Shown: piece after piece, positions 46,181 to 58,040 of the stretch
How the letters are laid out: every line of letters begins with the position of its first letter
Position numbering within the stretch: position 1 is the stretch's first letter
Assembly: GCA_003439945.1 (NCBI GenBank)
Contig: QVRM01002479.1
Location: forward strand, 248,001 to 312,000
Length of the DNA: 64,000 nt
Origin: Dermanyssus gallinae
Taxonomy: Eukaryota > Arthropoda > Arachnida > Mesostigmata > Dermanyssidae
Direction: 5' to 3'
Position numbers and translations under genes: made by a program
The notes under the pieces: generated by a model
Database searches by the model: none
What the model was told of the DNA's origin: nothing
What the model saw: the letters and a program-made list of their open reading frames with translations, nothing else

Positions 46181-46830
46181 GCTATAGCGCTGCCACTAGT
46201 GACCCTGTCGTCGTCAGGCGTCGTCGCGCCATCAGGGACAGCAGAACTTGCCTTGTCTCTCCACCTCGTCTGCCCTGTCTGTATGCCGCCAGTGCGTCGA
46301 GAGCAGCTGTTCCTGGTTGATGTACTCTCATAAAGCATACCTTGTAGTCGGCGTCTACGACGTAATCGAGAGGATGGACATACCGATATTGGAAATCATC
46401 CAGTGCTGCTACCGTTAATAGTACGACCTACCTATAGTACACATTAGTACTACATAGCACTACTTTGCTTCCTCTTCTTCTTCTTCTTCTGCTGCCGCCA
46501 TGTTTGGAAGCTGTGTGAGCCACAGTGCGGCACACCTACTCTTTGATGAGTAACTTGGACGTCAGTGGCAGTAGACGGACAACGTGGCAACCGCAGCTGC
46601 CGTGGCAGCAGCAGGATCAGAAGCTACCCGGACGGGGGTTGTCGGTGCCCGTTTCAAACTTTCATTCCACTGACGGCCACACCATTGCTTCATTGTCGTC
46701 ATCCAAGTTGTTGTCGGTTCGCCAAACCTCCAACACCCATTTTCTCTTCTCCTCCTCCTCCTCTTCCTCGTGGCGGCAGAAGGGCTAGTTTGGTGGGGGT
46801 TGTAGGGGATTTTAACTGCAATCCGCTCGC

Positions 46831-46962
46831 CGGTTAGACTACGCCCTTCTCCTCCCGGTTAGACTAGCCCCTTTCTTCCGGTGAATTTTCCCTTCTCCTC
46901 CCTGTTAGACTCCCCCCCCCCGTCCTCCCTTGTCCTGATTAAACCACCCCTTGCCCATATTC
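46831..46962 (+). repeat. Degenerate ~25-bp minisatellite
   Basis: Three to five units contain GGTTAGACTA followed by CGCCCTTCTCCTCCC-like pyrimidine stretches. A C10 run interrupts it near 46,913. Confidence 0.65.
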
Positions 46963-47459
46963 CTTACCCCGGCCAAGTTTGCCTAAGCAGGCCGGCCGCG
47001 GCGCAGGCCTTGTCGTAACCTCGTTGGCAACTACGACCAACACCAACGTAGCGTCGTGGCAGTAACAGTAGCTAGCTGCCAATACAAAGGCAGCGGAGAC
47101 AGCGTGGGCCGCCAAAGCTGCGGTTTGTCTACCCCTCGGGCCCCCTCTCCAGCAGCGCGTCCGCTTCCCTGGCGACCTGTGTGCGTTGGCGCTGACGTTG
47201 TTTCTCGCTCGCCTCTTTTCTCTCTTGCTTTTATTCTCTATCGAGGCTACTCCTCCTCCTGCTGCTGCCCCCTCCCCCTAGAACCTACCTAACCCTCGTT
47301 GCAAGGGGAAGCTAACAACTTTCCTCCTGACGGCCTTCCTTCTTGCGTTCAAAGCGCCGACTACGACTACGGCGACATCGTCGGCAAGTCGTAGCAGACG
47401 TTGTTGTAGTTGAGCTAGTACAGGCAAAAGTAATACAAGTAGTTGTACTTGTTATTAGT

Positions 47460-48080
47460 AAGTAATATTAGTTAGTGGCAGTAGTAGTAGGAGTAGAAGT
47501 AGTAGTAGGAGTAGAAGTAATAGTAGAACAAATCGCGGGGTTAAGGGACTCAGTCAGTCGTCGGTGGTTGGGGTACGGATGGGGGTGGTAGCAACGGAGG
47601 CCGGGCAACAGCGGCAGAGCACACAAAGCTACCTACAGGCTACCGTGTACATCGCAGTGGCTGCTGCTGCAGCAGTTGTATTTCCCTCGGGCTCCCGTCG
47701 CTCATCACTAATAGCCGTACTGCTCAGGGAGCTTGAGTTTAGGACCGCCTAGGACTACTATCTACCTACCTACCTGCCTACGCTTGTTGTTTGCCCAGCA
47801 TCCGACGGTGGTCAATTTGGTGGTGCTCTGGACAACAACAACAACAGCTCAATAACAAAAAACAAACAGCTCAAACGGCGGCAACAACGACGACAAGAGC
47901 AAAAACAACAACGAGGGCGACTGCCCACGTCCCTCCCTCGACCAGTCGTTCCTCACTCTTTATTTTGTGAGTAAAGAAGCTCCTATTCTGTTTATTCTAA
48001 CCAAAAACAACAACAACAACAAAAACCGACGATACTGCGAACATCAAACACTATGCAACAACAACAACAATAGCAACAAC
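47460..48080. repeat. TAG and CAA triplet arrays
   Basis: Arrays of GTAGTAG/AGTAG (47,475-47,525) and CAACAA (47,833-47,850, 48,006-48,085). Confidence 0.78.
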
Positions 48081-48089
48081 AACATGATG

Positions 48090-48947
48090 AACAGCTTGTA
48101 ATTGTTCGAGCCAGTCTGCAGCCGACAGCCCCGCCCGTCAGAAGTCATCATCGTTGCCACACACCTACCCAACGCACGCGTGCGCGCTTAGACACAAAAT
48201 CATCAGTTACAACCCCTTACTGACTTACTGTATGCAATCACAAACAACATCGTCACGTCTCACCCGCCGTCAGAATCGAGGCACGAGGTAGTCGCACGGT
48301 AGTTCGGCTGTAAGACAAATCGCAGCAGAAGCAAGAGCCGATGGTCTCTGAGGCTGTTCACCGTCAAGCGAACTCACAGGCCGCCCAAGGTTAAACGTCG
48401 ACCGAACAGCGCCAATCTGGAAAACCAACAACTTCTGGCCGAGCAGCGGCGCTGGAGATCGCTGAGCGAAACAACATTAGCAGGATCATCATCAGACTCA
48501 ATGGCCGCGGCACGTGAACGAATTTGTTGCAGCCAAAATTACCACCACACGCCACTTGTTGCTGAAATTCCGCACGATTAAATGCACTGGAACGTTGAGT
48601 GATCGAAATAGAAGCAGTCCGCATAAAATCCACTTCATTGTGCACACACATGTATGCACATGCGTGCAATCAAGCAATCGTGATTAATGGTTAGTTCCAC
48701 GTCCATGCATATACAAACACACATCATCCTTGTATTTTACAAATATGGATGTATGGAATTACAATTTGTTTGACAAATCTAGGGTTTTGCTAACATTCTT
48801 TGTGGCAGTATGGTCGCGGACTATCGGTGGTATGACTTATCATCATCTATTCTCAATAAGCATTTCAGCTATTCGACAGAAAATTCGATCAACAACCGGG
48901 TTCAAACCGGCGTCACCCCGGTAGGCCACGACCTTTAAGATTGCTAG

Positions 48948-48948
<1 letters not shown>
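48090..48948. other. Unassigned DNA
   Basis: A GGGTTCAAACC word near 48,899 with partial tRNA-like surroundings is too weak to call. No coding frame. Confidence 0.4.

Positions 48949-48983
<35 letters not shown>
48949..48983. repeat. (TA)n tract at R2-like 3' end
   Basis: About 17 TA units, directly joined to the 3' end of the R2-like copy at 48,984. Confidence 0.93.
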
Positions 48984-48986
<3 letters not shown>

Positions 48987-49261
48987 AATATTGTGATGAT
49001 TTATTAATCATTTACAATACGTTTGCACACTCGGCAGTGCTCGCCTTAATAAAAATGGTGGTAAAAAGGTGTCACGTGAAGTTAAGAGTCAGTTGTCCGT
49101 GTCCTTGCTTGATGGTAGCCCCCGCTCTTATGGACCCGGTGCGAGCGGTATATCCTCAAGATTCCTTGCAAAGTTAAAACGGTGAGATCCATAAGATTCC
49201 TCTTCGTGACGCCGAGCCCCAAGAGCGTCCTCGCAGATTCGGAGTCCCATACACCACTCAT

Positions 49262-49264
<3 letters not shown>
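48984..49264 (-). mobile_element. R2-like retrotransposon, 5'-truncated (copy a)
   Basis: A 281-bp minus-strand copy closely matches 56,947-57,226. It contains the last about 45 codons of the element's ORF (YEWCMGLRICEDALGARRHE to NLEDIPLAPGP, stop at 49,128-49,130) and a 144-bp 3' UTR of the same length as in copy b. It is bounded on both sides by (TA)n tracts. The identity as R2-like rests on the longer copy b. Confidence 0.85.

Positions 49265-49310
<46 letters not shown>
49265..49310. repeat. (TA)n tract at the truncated 5' side of the R2-like copy
   Basis: About 22 TA units directly joined to the truncation point. Confidence 0.93.
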
Positions 49311-49314
<4 letters not shown>

Positions 49315-52300
49315 GCCGTTACAAGAAGCATTGGAATACTCACATAGTTCAGCATGCAGCTTATCGGCAACCAATTCGCAAACTGATGAAAACCTGGGTT
49401 ACCATAAGTGCACTCTTTACACACAGGTAACATATCTGCAGGTAATTTTAACCAAAGGGCAAAAAGAGCAAAGGCATGATTACAAAAGTAAAATGTAGCT
49501 TCTAACCAAATCATGCCTTATATGCAAAATATAATAGCTTGCAGCTCGTAGCAGAGGTTACAAGACCGTATAATGTTATCCCCTTCATGACTGCGACATC
49601 TAGCCAATATGCATGCATGTCTATAACAACAGCCTGGCCGAAAATCTTCTCCAAGAGCTATCTCCGACCTGTTGAAAATTGCTCGTCTTTGGGCCACTGC
49701 GAACTGCAATCGAATAGACGTTCGAGTAATAAGGGAGGCACAAAATAGGATCGTGTACGCATGTATCAGGGCGTTGTGAATGGCTGCGATTCCACGCCAT
49801 CGGCGCGGCTGGCCGCGTACAAAAGTGGGTAATACAGACATCACAGTAGCGACCTATCACGACCAATCACGCTTGCACAAAGTGCACAAGAATAGCTCAG
49901 GAATCGCTTCTTGTATAGTAGTAGTAGTAGTAGTAGTAGAAAAACACACGACGAGCCTACATACAGAAGATGGATGATGGTTGAGCCTGCGATCTGTGAG
50001 CCGCCTGTTCGGCCCGAGCGGAGAAGCAAGCGAATAAACGCAGCAGAAAAAACGTGCAAAAACAGTGCAGAACGATGCCTGCAAGAACGCTTGCACGAGC
50101 GAGTGCTCAGCGCCTCATGGCAGGTAGGCACGTCGTCGTCGTCGTTGGTAAAGCTCGAGACTATCTGTAACCGTTGCTCCAGCAGCAGGAATGGTGTCCA
50201 TCAGCCGGAGTGGACCTGACACATATTTATTGTTGACGTTCCAGAGATGATGGTGCTCATACCCGCACATCGGAACGAGCACGGGCTGACAACGGGTGTG
50301 TGGAACATCCGAAATGGTGAACAGCCCCGCCAGATATACGCGAATTTGCTCGGTGCTAGGTGAGCACCGCATAGGACTCTGCTAGCAATGCTGCCATTTG
50401 AAAGCGACGGTCAACAACTTTGGACAAACATCGGATGAAAAGTCCGGGCGACGTGATAAACGCGCATCGTGCCACATTGTATGCTTTTAGCTAAATTGGG
50501 ATGAAAATCTATGACCCTATTTAACTCGTGTCTTGAAAGCAGATTTCTCATAAGTAAGATTTGACCAGTATTTGATTTTTATGACAGTTTATATTTTCGA
50601 CCATCAAATATACATTGGCATGCAAATTCAAATTAGATGAAGATTACAGTGTTGTTATTGGTAGGTTAACGTATATGCTTAATCTACGTATCGTTTGGTA
50701 GCGAGTATCTACAAAAAGTGTATTTAATGGGAAAAAAATGTAGTTTTTGGTACGGGCATACGATATTTAAAAATAAAAATCCACTATGCTGTATTAAAGT
50801 ATTCAAACAAGTTTAAAAACTTAGGAAAGTAAACATTTAATTATTAAAGTACAAATAATACCTAGGCACATGTTTGAGTGTATAAAATAATAAACGGACA
50901 AGTAATACTCTCTTGTACTGCTTTACGCATAGTAAAACAATAAGCTTAATGTTACTTTTTATCAGACACAAAGAACTTTTAATGTAGCCACATCCGGAAA
51001 TGATGCCGCTGCCTGCGCGAACGTGTATGTGTTTATAATAAATAGTTTTCTTTAACAAACGTAATTAATTATTATATTAAACGAGCGCAAGCATTTTTAA
51101 ATCGTTAGCACATTCGTGCCATGATATTTTATAAAAACACTAGTGTACCAACGGTTTGAAATTTTTTGACAGCTCGTCCATCTTGCTAGGAATTGTATTT
51201 TCCACAATAACGTTAGTACTACTAAGGATCCAACTAAACTAACTGGCCTCATTGTGTGCCGTCTCCTTAAAGGCAAATTAAACGACCATTTGATGAACTT
51301 TAAAATTTGTCTTTCGATGTCGATTTGATTTTTGTAACTAGTAATCCTTTCCAAGCCTAACTGCTCTAGTTAAAAGCATTTTTTTGGAAAAGGCGGAGTC
51401 AATGAACGTATCACAAATCTTTTATACGAATATGCTGATAACATCTAATAGATAATTAGTGTTTACCCGCCAAAACATCGGCGAGTGTGCGTTAATGCAT
51501 TTTCCACCCCCTCAAAAAAAAAAAAAGATAATTACTGTTGAGTCCGGTCCACAAGTATACAGTGACCAGTGCAGGATTTGTGCCATATTCCCTCCGACAT
51601 GTCGGACGAGACGAGGTCGTCATTGGTCAACAATGAGAAATGGGTTGGGCCGAATCCATCACTTCCGAGTAGTTTAGGTGGCAAGGTTCGATATATGCTT
51701 AACGTGTATCGTCTGGCCGTCGGTTATACGCCGGGCAAATACGTCATTTGCTGCGGCGGGTCGCCGCCACATGCCGGCATGTGCATACTCTTAATCGATG
51801 GGATCGGCGAGCTATATATCTAAAAGCTATTGCTAGAGAAGTGCGACAAGGGTAATGTCTGTCGTCCGACACCGAGCACGAGTCATGCACAAGCGCTAAT
51901 AGATTACGTACGTAAATCGCACCGACCGTAATGATAAACTGACCGCACTAAGTTCACCCACCAGACCGCTTTCTTCTATCGGCATGGGCGTCCGTGGTGT
52001 CCGAGCGCTCTCGAGCCATACTCGGTCGACTGGCGCCGAGTGGAGTTCGGACGTTGCTGGTCAAGAAGACGTATCTGTTTCTATCGTTTAATAGCCGGAG
52101 CAGCCATCACAGCCTAAGAGCTAGCCGCAACACCGCGGAAAAACCACCATCTGCCCTTGTGGCCGCGAACGAAAGGCGGGGGGGGGGGACCTATCACGGC
52201 GGCATCGTTGCTAGCAGAAGACCTGTAACGATACCCTCTGGGTCTGGGCTGGCGCCGCCAACGCCACCCGGTGGCGCTCTTTGGCCGCTGGAATCCCCTG

Positions 52301-52490
52301 CATAGTCGCCCCCCGCCCCCCTCTGACGATGATGGCGCTGGTGCAGGGCAAATACACTTCCTGTTCCCTCGTTAGCAAACTAGCGTTCTAACAGGGGCGA
52401 ACGACGACACGTCGGTCATGGAGCGTGACAATGAAAATCAGTACTTTATTGCTTGTAGCGCTAAGCGCTGCGTCTTTCGTTATCCCGTGT
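49311..52490. other. Mostly unassigned DNA
   Basis: A short TAG run lies at 49,916-49,937. Frames of 80-108 codons exist (49,518-49,844 minus, 51,569-51,823 plus, 51,994-52,305 plus) with no recognised domain. The frame at 51,569-51,823 lacks low complexity (VRYMLNVYRLAVGYTPGKYV) and could be an exon, but nothing confirms it. Confidence 0.35.
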
Positions 52491-52523
52491 ATCTCTCTCT
52501 CTCTCTCTCTCTCTTGCTATTGA
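52431..52523 (+). CDS. Candidate short ORF with signal-peptide-like start
   Basis: ATG at 52,431 opens MKISTLLLVALSAASFVIPC, which has a basic n-region, a hydrophobic core and a small-residue end as in secretory signals. The frame then enters a (CT)n repeat (Leu-Ser) and stops at 52,523. It could be a first exon whose splice donor I cannot place, or chance. The family is unrecognised. Confidence 0.15.
   Translation: MKISTLLLVALSAASFVIPCISLSLSLSCY
52494..52514 (+). repeat. (CT)n microsatellite
   Basis: About ten CT units. Confidence 0.9.
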
Positions 52524-52701
52524 TATATGAATAAACGAAACACATAGCTTTATTCATGAGTACTTGCAAATACATTCGAAAGCAGACAGTCTCTGTACTG
52601 TGGAGGTTGCCCCGGGGGGGCTAGATCGGAGATCATGTGCTCGTTACATCGAAAGGAATAGAAGTAACAATGAATCCAAACAATTACCTATGAATAAGCA
52701 G

Positions 52702-52736
52702 ATAATAATATTAATAATAATAATAATAATAATAAT
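52702..52736. repeat. (TAA)n tract at retrotransposon 3' end
   Basis: About eleven TAA units directly next to the 3' end of the long minus-strand element. Confidence 0.93.
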
Positions 52737-55619
52737 TTTGTTTTTAAGCCTTTTTTTGAACAAGGGTTTATTCTATCAATATGTACATGTATCACAATTA
52801 TCAATATATTACTTATATAATATCTACAATATTGCTTATATTATTCCTATTGCTTGAGTATCGGTGACCACTCAACATCACCTTGGCGTTGCCTCTCTGT
52901 AATTCTAATGGCACTCTCTGTCGGAGGAAAGCGGTCGATCTTGGCTCCGCTGTGGCCTCGAAGAGCTTCTTCCCAAGCTCCTTTGTCAGTTTGAGTGCAT
53001 CCTTGCCCCAAACGCCAGATGACTCGAGGCCGAACGCCATTTCAACGTGGTCCTCAAGGAGATGCGCGTATAGGCGCCGTTTGTGCATCTCTCGTTGGTG
53101 GATAATGTTGCCGACGCCCGCGTTGGCTAGTGCACGATAGCCGAGGGCGTACGTGTCGGAGACGGTGACGTCCCATGCAAGCGGCCGATTCCGGTCCCAG
53201 TCTCGGCTGGTAAGGCCGTCCGGTCGACGCTTGTCGTCGCTCTGTAGTCCACCAGGCTCCAGTGTGACGCGGTAGCCGGCTTGTCTGAGAGCGCGCCCGA
53301 GAATGTCATTAATGGCATCGTGGCGGCCCTGCGTATAACCCAGCCAGCTTAGTGCAACTAAGTCGGTGCAGGCCACGTTCATCCACCGTTCCACCACACG
53401 GACATGCCTCTGTCTCAAACATGGCAATCCCAAGTCTAAGGCCACTGGCGGCACGGAAGTGGTCATCGGCCAGCTTACTGCCGACTAGCTCGGACGGAAA
53501 CACGTCAAGCCACGCTCCGGCAGCGTCGGATGAAACCGCTTTCAGTCTAATGCCGTCTATATCTAACTCAGAGGCAGACAGAAGAGTTAAGTGGGTAGCC
53601 TGAGTGGCGATTTGGTCCCACCCCTTCTGCCTAGTGACCTGTTCCTCAGAAGGACGACCAGACTGACGCGCGTCCCAGATTCGAATGGCGTCTTGTTGGT
53701 GGCTGATGAGTCCGCCGGTAGTTGCGGCCACTGCAGAGGCGCAGCTATGCGACGAAGCAAGGAAAGCGGGCAAGGCAAGGTCCGTGGCCGAGCGAATGCC
53801 CATTCCACCCAGCCAGACCGATAGGCTTGCCTGCATCCATGCCTTATCATCGAGCGTCAGGTCAAGGATGTTTTCCAAGGCTCTCCTCACTTGGTCGTCG
53901 AGGTCCAAAGTTTCTGACGGCAAAAGGAAGGTAGGTGAGGTCCGTAGTACATACAGGACCTTTTGTACTCCCATTGCGTGCCGGAGCAGAAAGTAGGCTT
54001 GATGTCTACCGAGATGACCCAGCCTCTGGTAAAGTCGGGAGAGCTGTTCTCACTTCTCGGCCAGTACCGGGCCGATCATTTCGGGGAAGACCGCCGTTCT
54101 CAGCAGGTCCAGTTCACACCGGTCCTTTACAAGGATGCCTGGGAGGTTGCTGTTAAATTCTGCAATCACCTGCTGTCTCTCTTCGTCCTCGAAACCCTGT
54201 AGGAATAACTCGCATTTAGATGGGTTAAGCTACAGCCCGCTCCATTGCTCGAACGCTCTGAGATCCTTGATGTCTTTGAGTAATGCCGAAGGATCGTTGT
54301 CAAGAAGGGTCCCATCGTCGAGGTAAAACAGAGGGACCTTGGATGTCACCTGTTTGACGTACTGATGCAACAGCAGGCTAAACGCAAGAGGAGCCGCTAC
54401 GTCTCCCTGCTGACAACCGGCTGATGACCTGATTTCAACTTCACCGAACATCGGAGAAGTCGGCCTGCTATATGCCTGGTGCATCATTGGATAGAGGGCC
54501 GGGGCGTGCTTGGAAACCTCTGCTAAAAGTTGTCCTCGTTTGTTTAAGTTAAACGCATTTTTAAAATCTAATTTTAGGAGGCAGCATTTCTCGTTGTTTT
54601 CGAGGAAGGTGCGAGCCGTGTGGGCAATTATTTCTGCACCATTATGAGCGGCGTACCCCATTTGCCGAGGCTGCAGGTAGTTTTTCACATTGACCTGGGG
54701 AAGCAGGGTCTTTGCGGCCAGTCTACGCAGAGTGCAGCCAACGGCTATGGGTCGGTATCCTCCGGTTTTCTTCTTCAGGGCAATAAGCCACCCTCCATAT
54801 ATGACGTTTCTCACAGTCTCCGGAACTTGCCCGTTACGTATGATGTCGCATACCTTGGCGAGTGTTTCCAGCACATCGTTGTGGTCTCCGTTGGCAGGGA
54901 GAAGGCATTTTAGATGGTCAGGCGTGAGGCCGTCGAGGGCTCCCGCCGCACCGGATGGAAAGGTGCGAAGTGCCTTGGCAACATCCTCGCTTGAGCATGA
55001 CCCAACCGTTGGCAAGCCGATAGGGGATGGTGGCACCACGTCCCCTGCGGGAGCAGGAGGGTGTTTTGCGATCATCTTATCAATCGACTCCTTTGTTACG
55101 GGCGCAATCGTGTCATCGGAAGAAAAGATTTTAATGGCGCTCCGCACATTAAAATCCATGGAAAGCTTGTGAGCAGCGATCTGGGCGCGAGCTTTATCCG
55201 TCAATACACGTTTGCCTCGCCCCTCAGCCTCCATGCAAGTGAGAGTGGCAACTCCGAAAAGGGCCACCTTTTCTTTGACTACGCTGGCCAAGCTATGGCC
55301 TCCTTGGGTTTCCTTGTCGACGTGGAGGACTTTTGGGGCGAGGGTAAGCAGCGCGGTCCAGCTCGCTTCGTCATTCTTTTTAACGACATCTTTAAGCAGA
55401 CGGTGGAAGAGTCCGCGCAAGGGGATTCTCGCTCCCTTTGGGATCCTGCACATAACTTGTGAAGAGAAAGGGGAGAAGAAAGCGGCAGGTTATAATCAGG
55501 TGTCGGCCCTCCATTTACTGGCGGCTGGCTGGCGGGTTGAGGAAAGAATTCTGTTAGTGGAGCGTGCGAAGAAGGCAGCGGTTGTGAGATGCTGCTAGTA
55601 GTGGCAGCGGCCTGTTGGT
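52737..55619 (-). mobile_element. REL-type non-LTR retrotransposon (copy 1, long)
   Basis: A minus-strand element about 2.9 kb long between (TAA)n (52,702-52,736) and (TAA/TTA)n (55,620 onward). It encodes a reverse transcriptase, a CCHC finger and a restriction-like endonuclease, the layout of the R2/R4/Hero/NeSL superclade. The 3' region, starting from the last codons, recurs at 42,230-42,333, proving a mobile family. No N-terminal DNA-binding zinc fingers are present, so the copy is probably 5'-truncated. The clade is not resolved. Confidence 0.9.
52813..55453 (-). pseudogene. Retrotransposon polyprotein: reverse transcriptase, CCHC finger, restriction-like endonuclease
   Basis: The ATG at 55,453 opens the frame. 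Seen in order: GALDGLTPDHLK (RT motif 1 region), LKLDFKNAFNLNKRGQLL, SSAGCQQGDVAAPLAFSL, FYLDDGTLLDND (catalytic Asp pair, 54,311-54,327), LNPSKCELF, LGGMGIRSATDLALPAFLAS, the finger CPCGGTVDERGLHRLSC (53,356-53,410), then RHDAIND, RRPDGL and LAWDVTV (53,161-53,232), the endonuclease core. Three lesions are visible: TAG at 54,230-54,232 (Gln to stop likely), TGA at 54,050-54,052 (Arg to stop likely), and a one-base frameshift near 53,337 between the finger and RHDAIND. Otherwise the frame is intact, so decay is recent. The element's machinery would nick DNA and copy its RNA at the nick. Confidence 0.92.
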
Positions 55620-55779
<160 letters not shown>

Positions 55780-56220
55780 TATGGTAATGTGCTTAATCAA
55801 AATTTAAAGGATGTTAACTGAGGCTGTTAACAGAAGGGGACGCCGGTGAAAAAAGAAAACTACGAGGACAAAACAAAATTTATAAGACTTCTCCTAAAGG
55901 TCGAAGTATCGGGAATAACGGCAATGGAATGGCTGGAGGAATTCTATTCCAAACAATAAATGAGTGATGCGTGGTGCGTTCTCAAAAAAGTTTCAGCTGT
56001 TTCACATTATGACAACCGTGCTCTTTTAGTAGTGAGCCGACTAATTATCTAGGACGCTGACCAAATATAGCGAAAATAACCTTGTTTTGCAGAGACTGAA
56101 GTTCTGCGATGACACTTTAGTAAGTCCCACCCCCAACCAAACTACAGTAGCAGATTTTGGGCTCTACTAACGCCTTTTACACCAAGACGAAAATACAGAC
56201 CCACAAAATCGAAAATGGGC
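55780..56220. other. Unassigned AT-rich DNA
   Basis: No coding or repeat signal seen. Confidence 0.42.
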
Positions 56221-56224
56221 GAGT

Positions 56225-56365
56225 CGCTGCACTCGGAGGAGACACATAAGTGCATGGGCTCGATCCCCACCCTTCGTATTTATGGGGTCCGTCTTACGAA
56301 GCAATGCGAAAGCAAATGGACCGTGGACGCTAAATGCTGGCTGAGGGTCGGCCCGAAAAGTTTTT
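56225..56365 (+). repeat. tRNA-derived SINE, family 2, copy c (5'-truncated or diverged head)
   Basis: Matches 13,840-13,990: GGAGGAGACACATAAGTG, GGGCTCGATCCCCAC (diverged B box), TATTTATGGGGTCCGTC, and the tail GGCTGAGGGTCGGCCCGAAA. Confidence 0.82.
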
Positions 56366-56588
56366 GCTACTGCCCTCGCCGTTGTTGCTGTTGTCTTTGT
56401 CGTCGTTGGCCAACGGTGATAATGATGATGATCTAACTATCATATAATAGTTGAAGCCAGCAGCGACAGAGCGATTGCCACTTTTTGCGTTTCTCTCGCC
56501 CACTGCAGAATAATTTCGAAAGTCGTGTAGTTAAGATCAGCAATTAGCACGGTAGAAGCCACCACAACAACAACCCCAACAATACTTA

Positions 56589-56670
56589 CGGGGTTGTCCG
56601 TTTTGCAAAGCGAAGCGAAAGCAGTCCCGTAAACGTTAAACGTTGCTATAAGGTCAGCCCGAAAAAGTTG
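56589..56670 (+). repeat. SINE family 2 tail fragment, copy d
   Basis: A degraded tail with GGTTGTCCGTTTTGCAAAGC, ACGTTAAACGTTG and GGTCAGCCCGAAAAAG, parallel to the tail of the copy about 300 bp upstream. Confidence 0.6.
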
Positions 56671-56908
56671 GGTACGCTGTAACGGGCCAGCAAAGGCAAT
56701 GTACACAACACGGAAGTAGGTTTGAAAGGTAGACACCCGATGAAGAAACAGTTATACACAACGCAGTCACTGATATATGAAGACGCACGCCGCCACTAAA
56801 ACGGGGACTTAAATCTAATTTTGAAACGTGATTTTTTGCCGTAAAGCAACGCTTAGACAACTCTACATATTTGCACTCATGAGCAGAGAAGACATAACTG
56901 TATGTACA

Positions 56909-56911
<3 letters not shown>
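56671..56911. other. Unassigned DNA
   Basis: No signal seen. Confidence 0.42.
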
Positions 56912-56943
<32 letters not shown>

Positions 56944-56946
56944 AAA
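56912..56946. repeat. (TA)n tract at R2-like 3' end
   Basis: About 13 TA units followed by TGTATAAA lead into the 3' end of R2-like copy b. Confidence 0.9.
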
Positions 56947-57090
56947 GAAAATATTGTGATGCTTCATTAATCATTTACAATACGTCTGCACACTCGGCAG
57001 TGCTCGCCTTAATAAAATTAAGTGGTAAAAGGTGTCACGTGAGATTAAGAATCAGCTGTCCGTGTCCTTGCTTGATGGCAGACTCCGCTC

Positions 57091-58030
57091 TTATGGACTT
57101 GGTGCAAGCGGTATATCCTCAAGGTCCCTTACAACGTTAAGACGGTAAAATCCATAAGATTCCTCTTCGTGACGCCGATCCCCAAGAGCGTACTCGCAGA
57201 TTCGGAGTCTCATACACCACTCATAGAGATAGTGATGGATCCGAATCTGCGAGGTTTTGCGCGTCGGGGAGCGCCGCTCTTAGGAACTCGACGCCATATT
57301 TTGTGATCTTATCTAGCCGCGCTTTTTGCCAGGTCCCTGTTCGGGCTGCAAACCTCTCGCGTAGAAGACGCGCCACGCGATCACAGACGTCGTCATGTCT
57401 CTTTTTAGTTTGCTTGTGTGGTGTATCGCACATCTGAGCGACATGAGCCAACGTCTCAGGCGCATGACACCCGTGCCTACAACGTTTCTTGTAGCCCGGG
57501 CGTCCCTTGGCCAATCTGGCACGCGTTGGTAGTACGTTGATCCTTAGCTTTAGTATATTTAAATACTCCTTACCAGATAGGTAGAACATACCCTTAATCC
57601 AGTAATGTACAAAGGGCGTTCCGTGTGCTTTTTTAAAATATGCCCCATCGAACGTGTTGTGTAGTTGTTAAGACCAGTAATCGATCTCTTGTGTAGCGGT
57701 CTCAATGGAGGCTCCAAAGCGCTCGCAAAGAAGTCTTGTTTTTGCAAGATAATTTTTAAAGTGCTCAGTGGTTAGCATCCATTGGACCTCAGGGTGAGTG
57801 AAGTGTTGTAGTGCTGTCAGACGGGAGACTCGGAGTTTGGGGATAAATGTTTGGAGGCAGGGGATGTCCAGACCGCCGTGTGCTGTGTGCGTGTAGATTT
57901 AGGCGTTCGGCACCGAGTTTTCGAGCTTGAGCCACTTCGACTTAACAACCTTTCTGATCTCTTTGTCTAGGTCGCTAAGGAGTGTGTGAGATGGTCTGGG
58001 ACCGGAGACCAGTTTATATAGGAGACGGGG
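57091..58030 (-). pseudogene. R2-like ORF C-terminal half, two stops, endonuclease core missing
   Basis: Reading from 58,030: LVSGPRPSHTLLSDLDKEIR, KWLKLENSVPNA, then HTAHGGLDIPCLQTFIPKLR, typical of the segment after the polymerase domain in R2 (hydrophilic helix, then GGLGIP). Two in-frame TAA stops lie at 57,899-57,901 and 57,668-57,670. Next come LKLRINVLPTRARLAKGR and the CCHC finger CRHGCHAPETLAHVAQMC (57,426-57,486), then KKRHDDVCD, a hallmark R2 order. The frame closes at 57,221 about 55 residues after RHD without the (K/R)PD endonuclease motif. The final C-terminal codons (YEWCMRLRICEYALGDRRHE to stop at 57,091) follow in another frame. An internal deletion that removed the nuclease core is inferred. 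Confidence 0.87.
57193..57253. repeat. 14-bp perfect inverted repeat at the deletion junction
   Basis: CTCGCAGATTCGGA (57,193-57,206) and TCCGAATCTGCGAG (57,240-57,253) flank a 33-base loop, exactly where the R2-like frame breaks. Confidence 0.85.
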
Positions 58031-58040
58031 AAATGAGAAA

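Larger units (their letters stand above)
56947..58040 (-). mobile_element. R2-like retrotransposon, 5'-truncated and internally deleted (copy b)
   Basis: About 1.1 kb on the minus strand. It holds the region after the reverse transcriptase core, the CCHC finger, the last codons and a 144-bp 3' UTR shared with copies at 48,984 and 18,880. It is bounded left by (TA)n and right by TATATATATGTATATAT (58,041-58,057). The truncation point at the 5' side again coincides with TA repeats. Confidence 0.88.

Noticed and set aside
49518..49844. 108-codon minus-strand ORF
   Set aside because: No recognisable motif, other frames are equally open, and there is no start or splice support.
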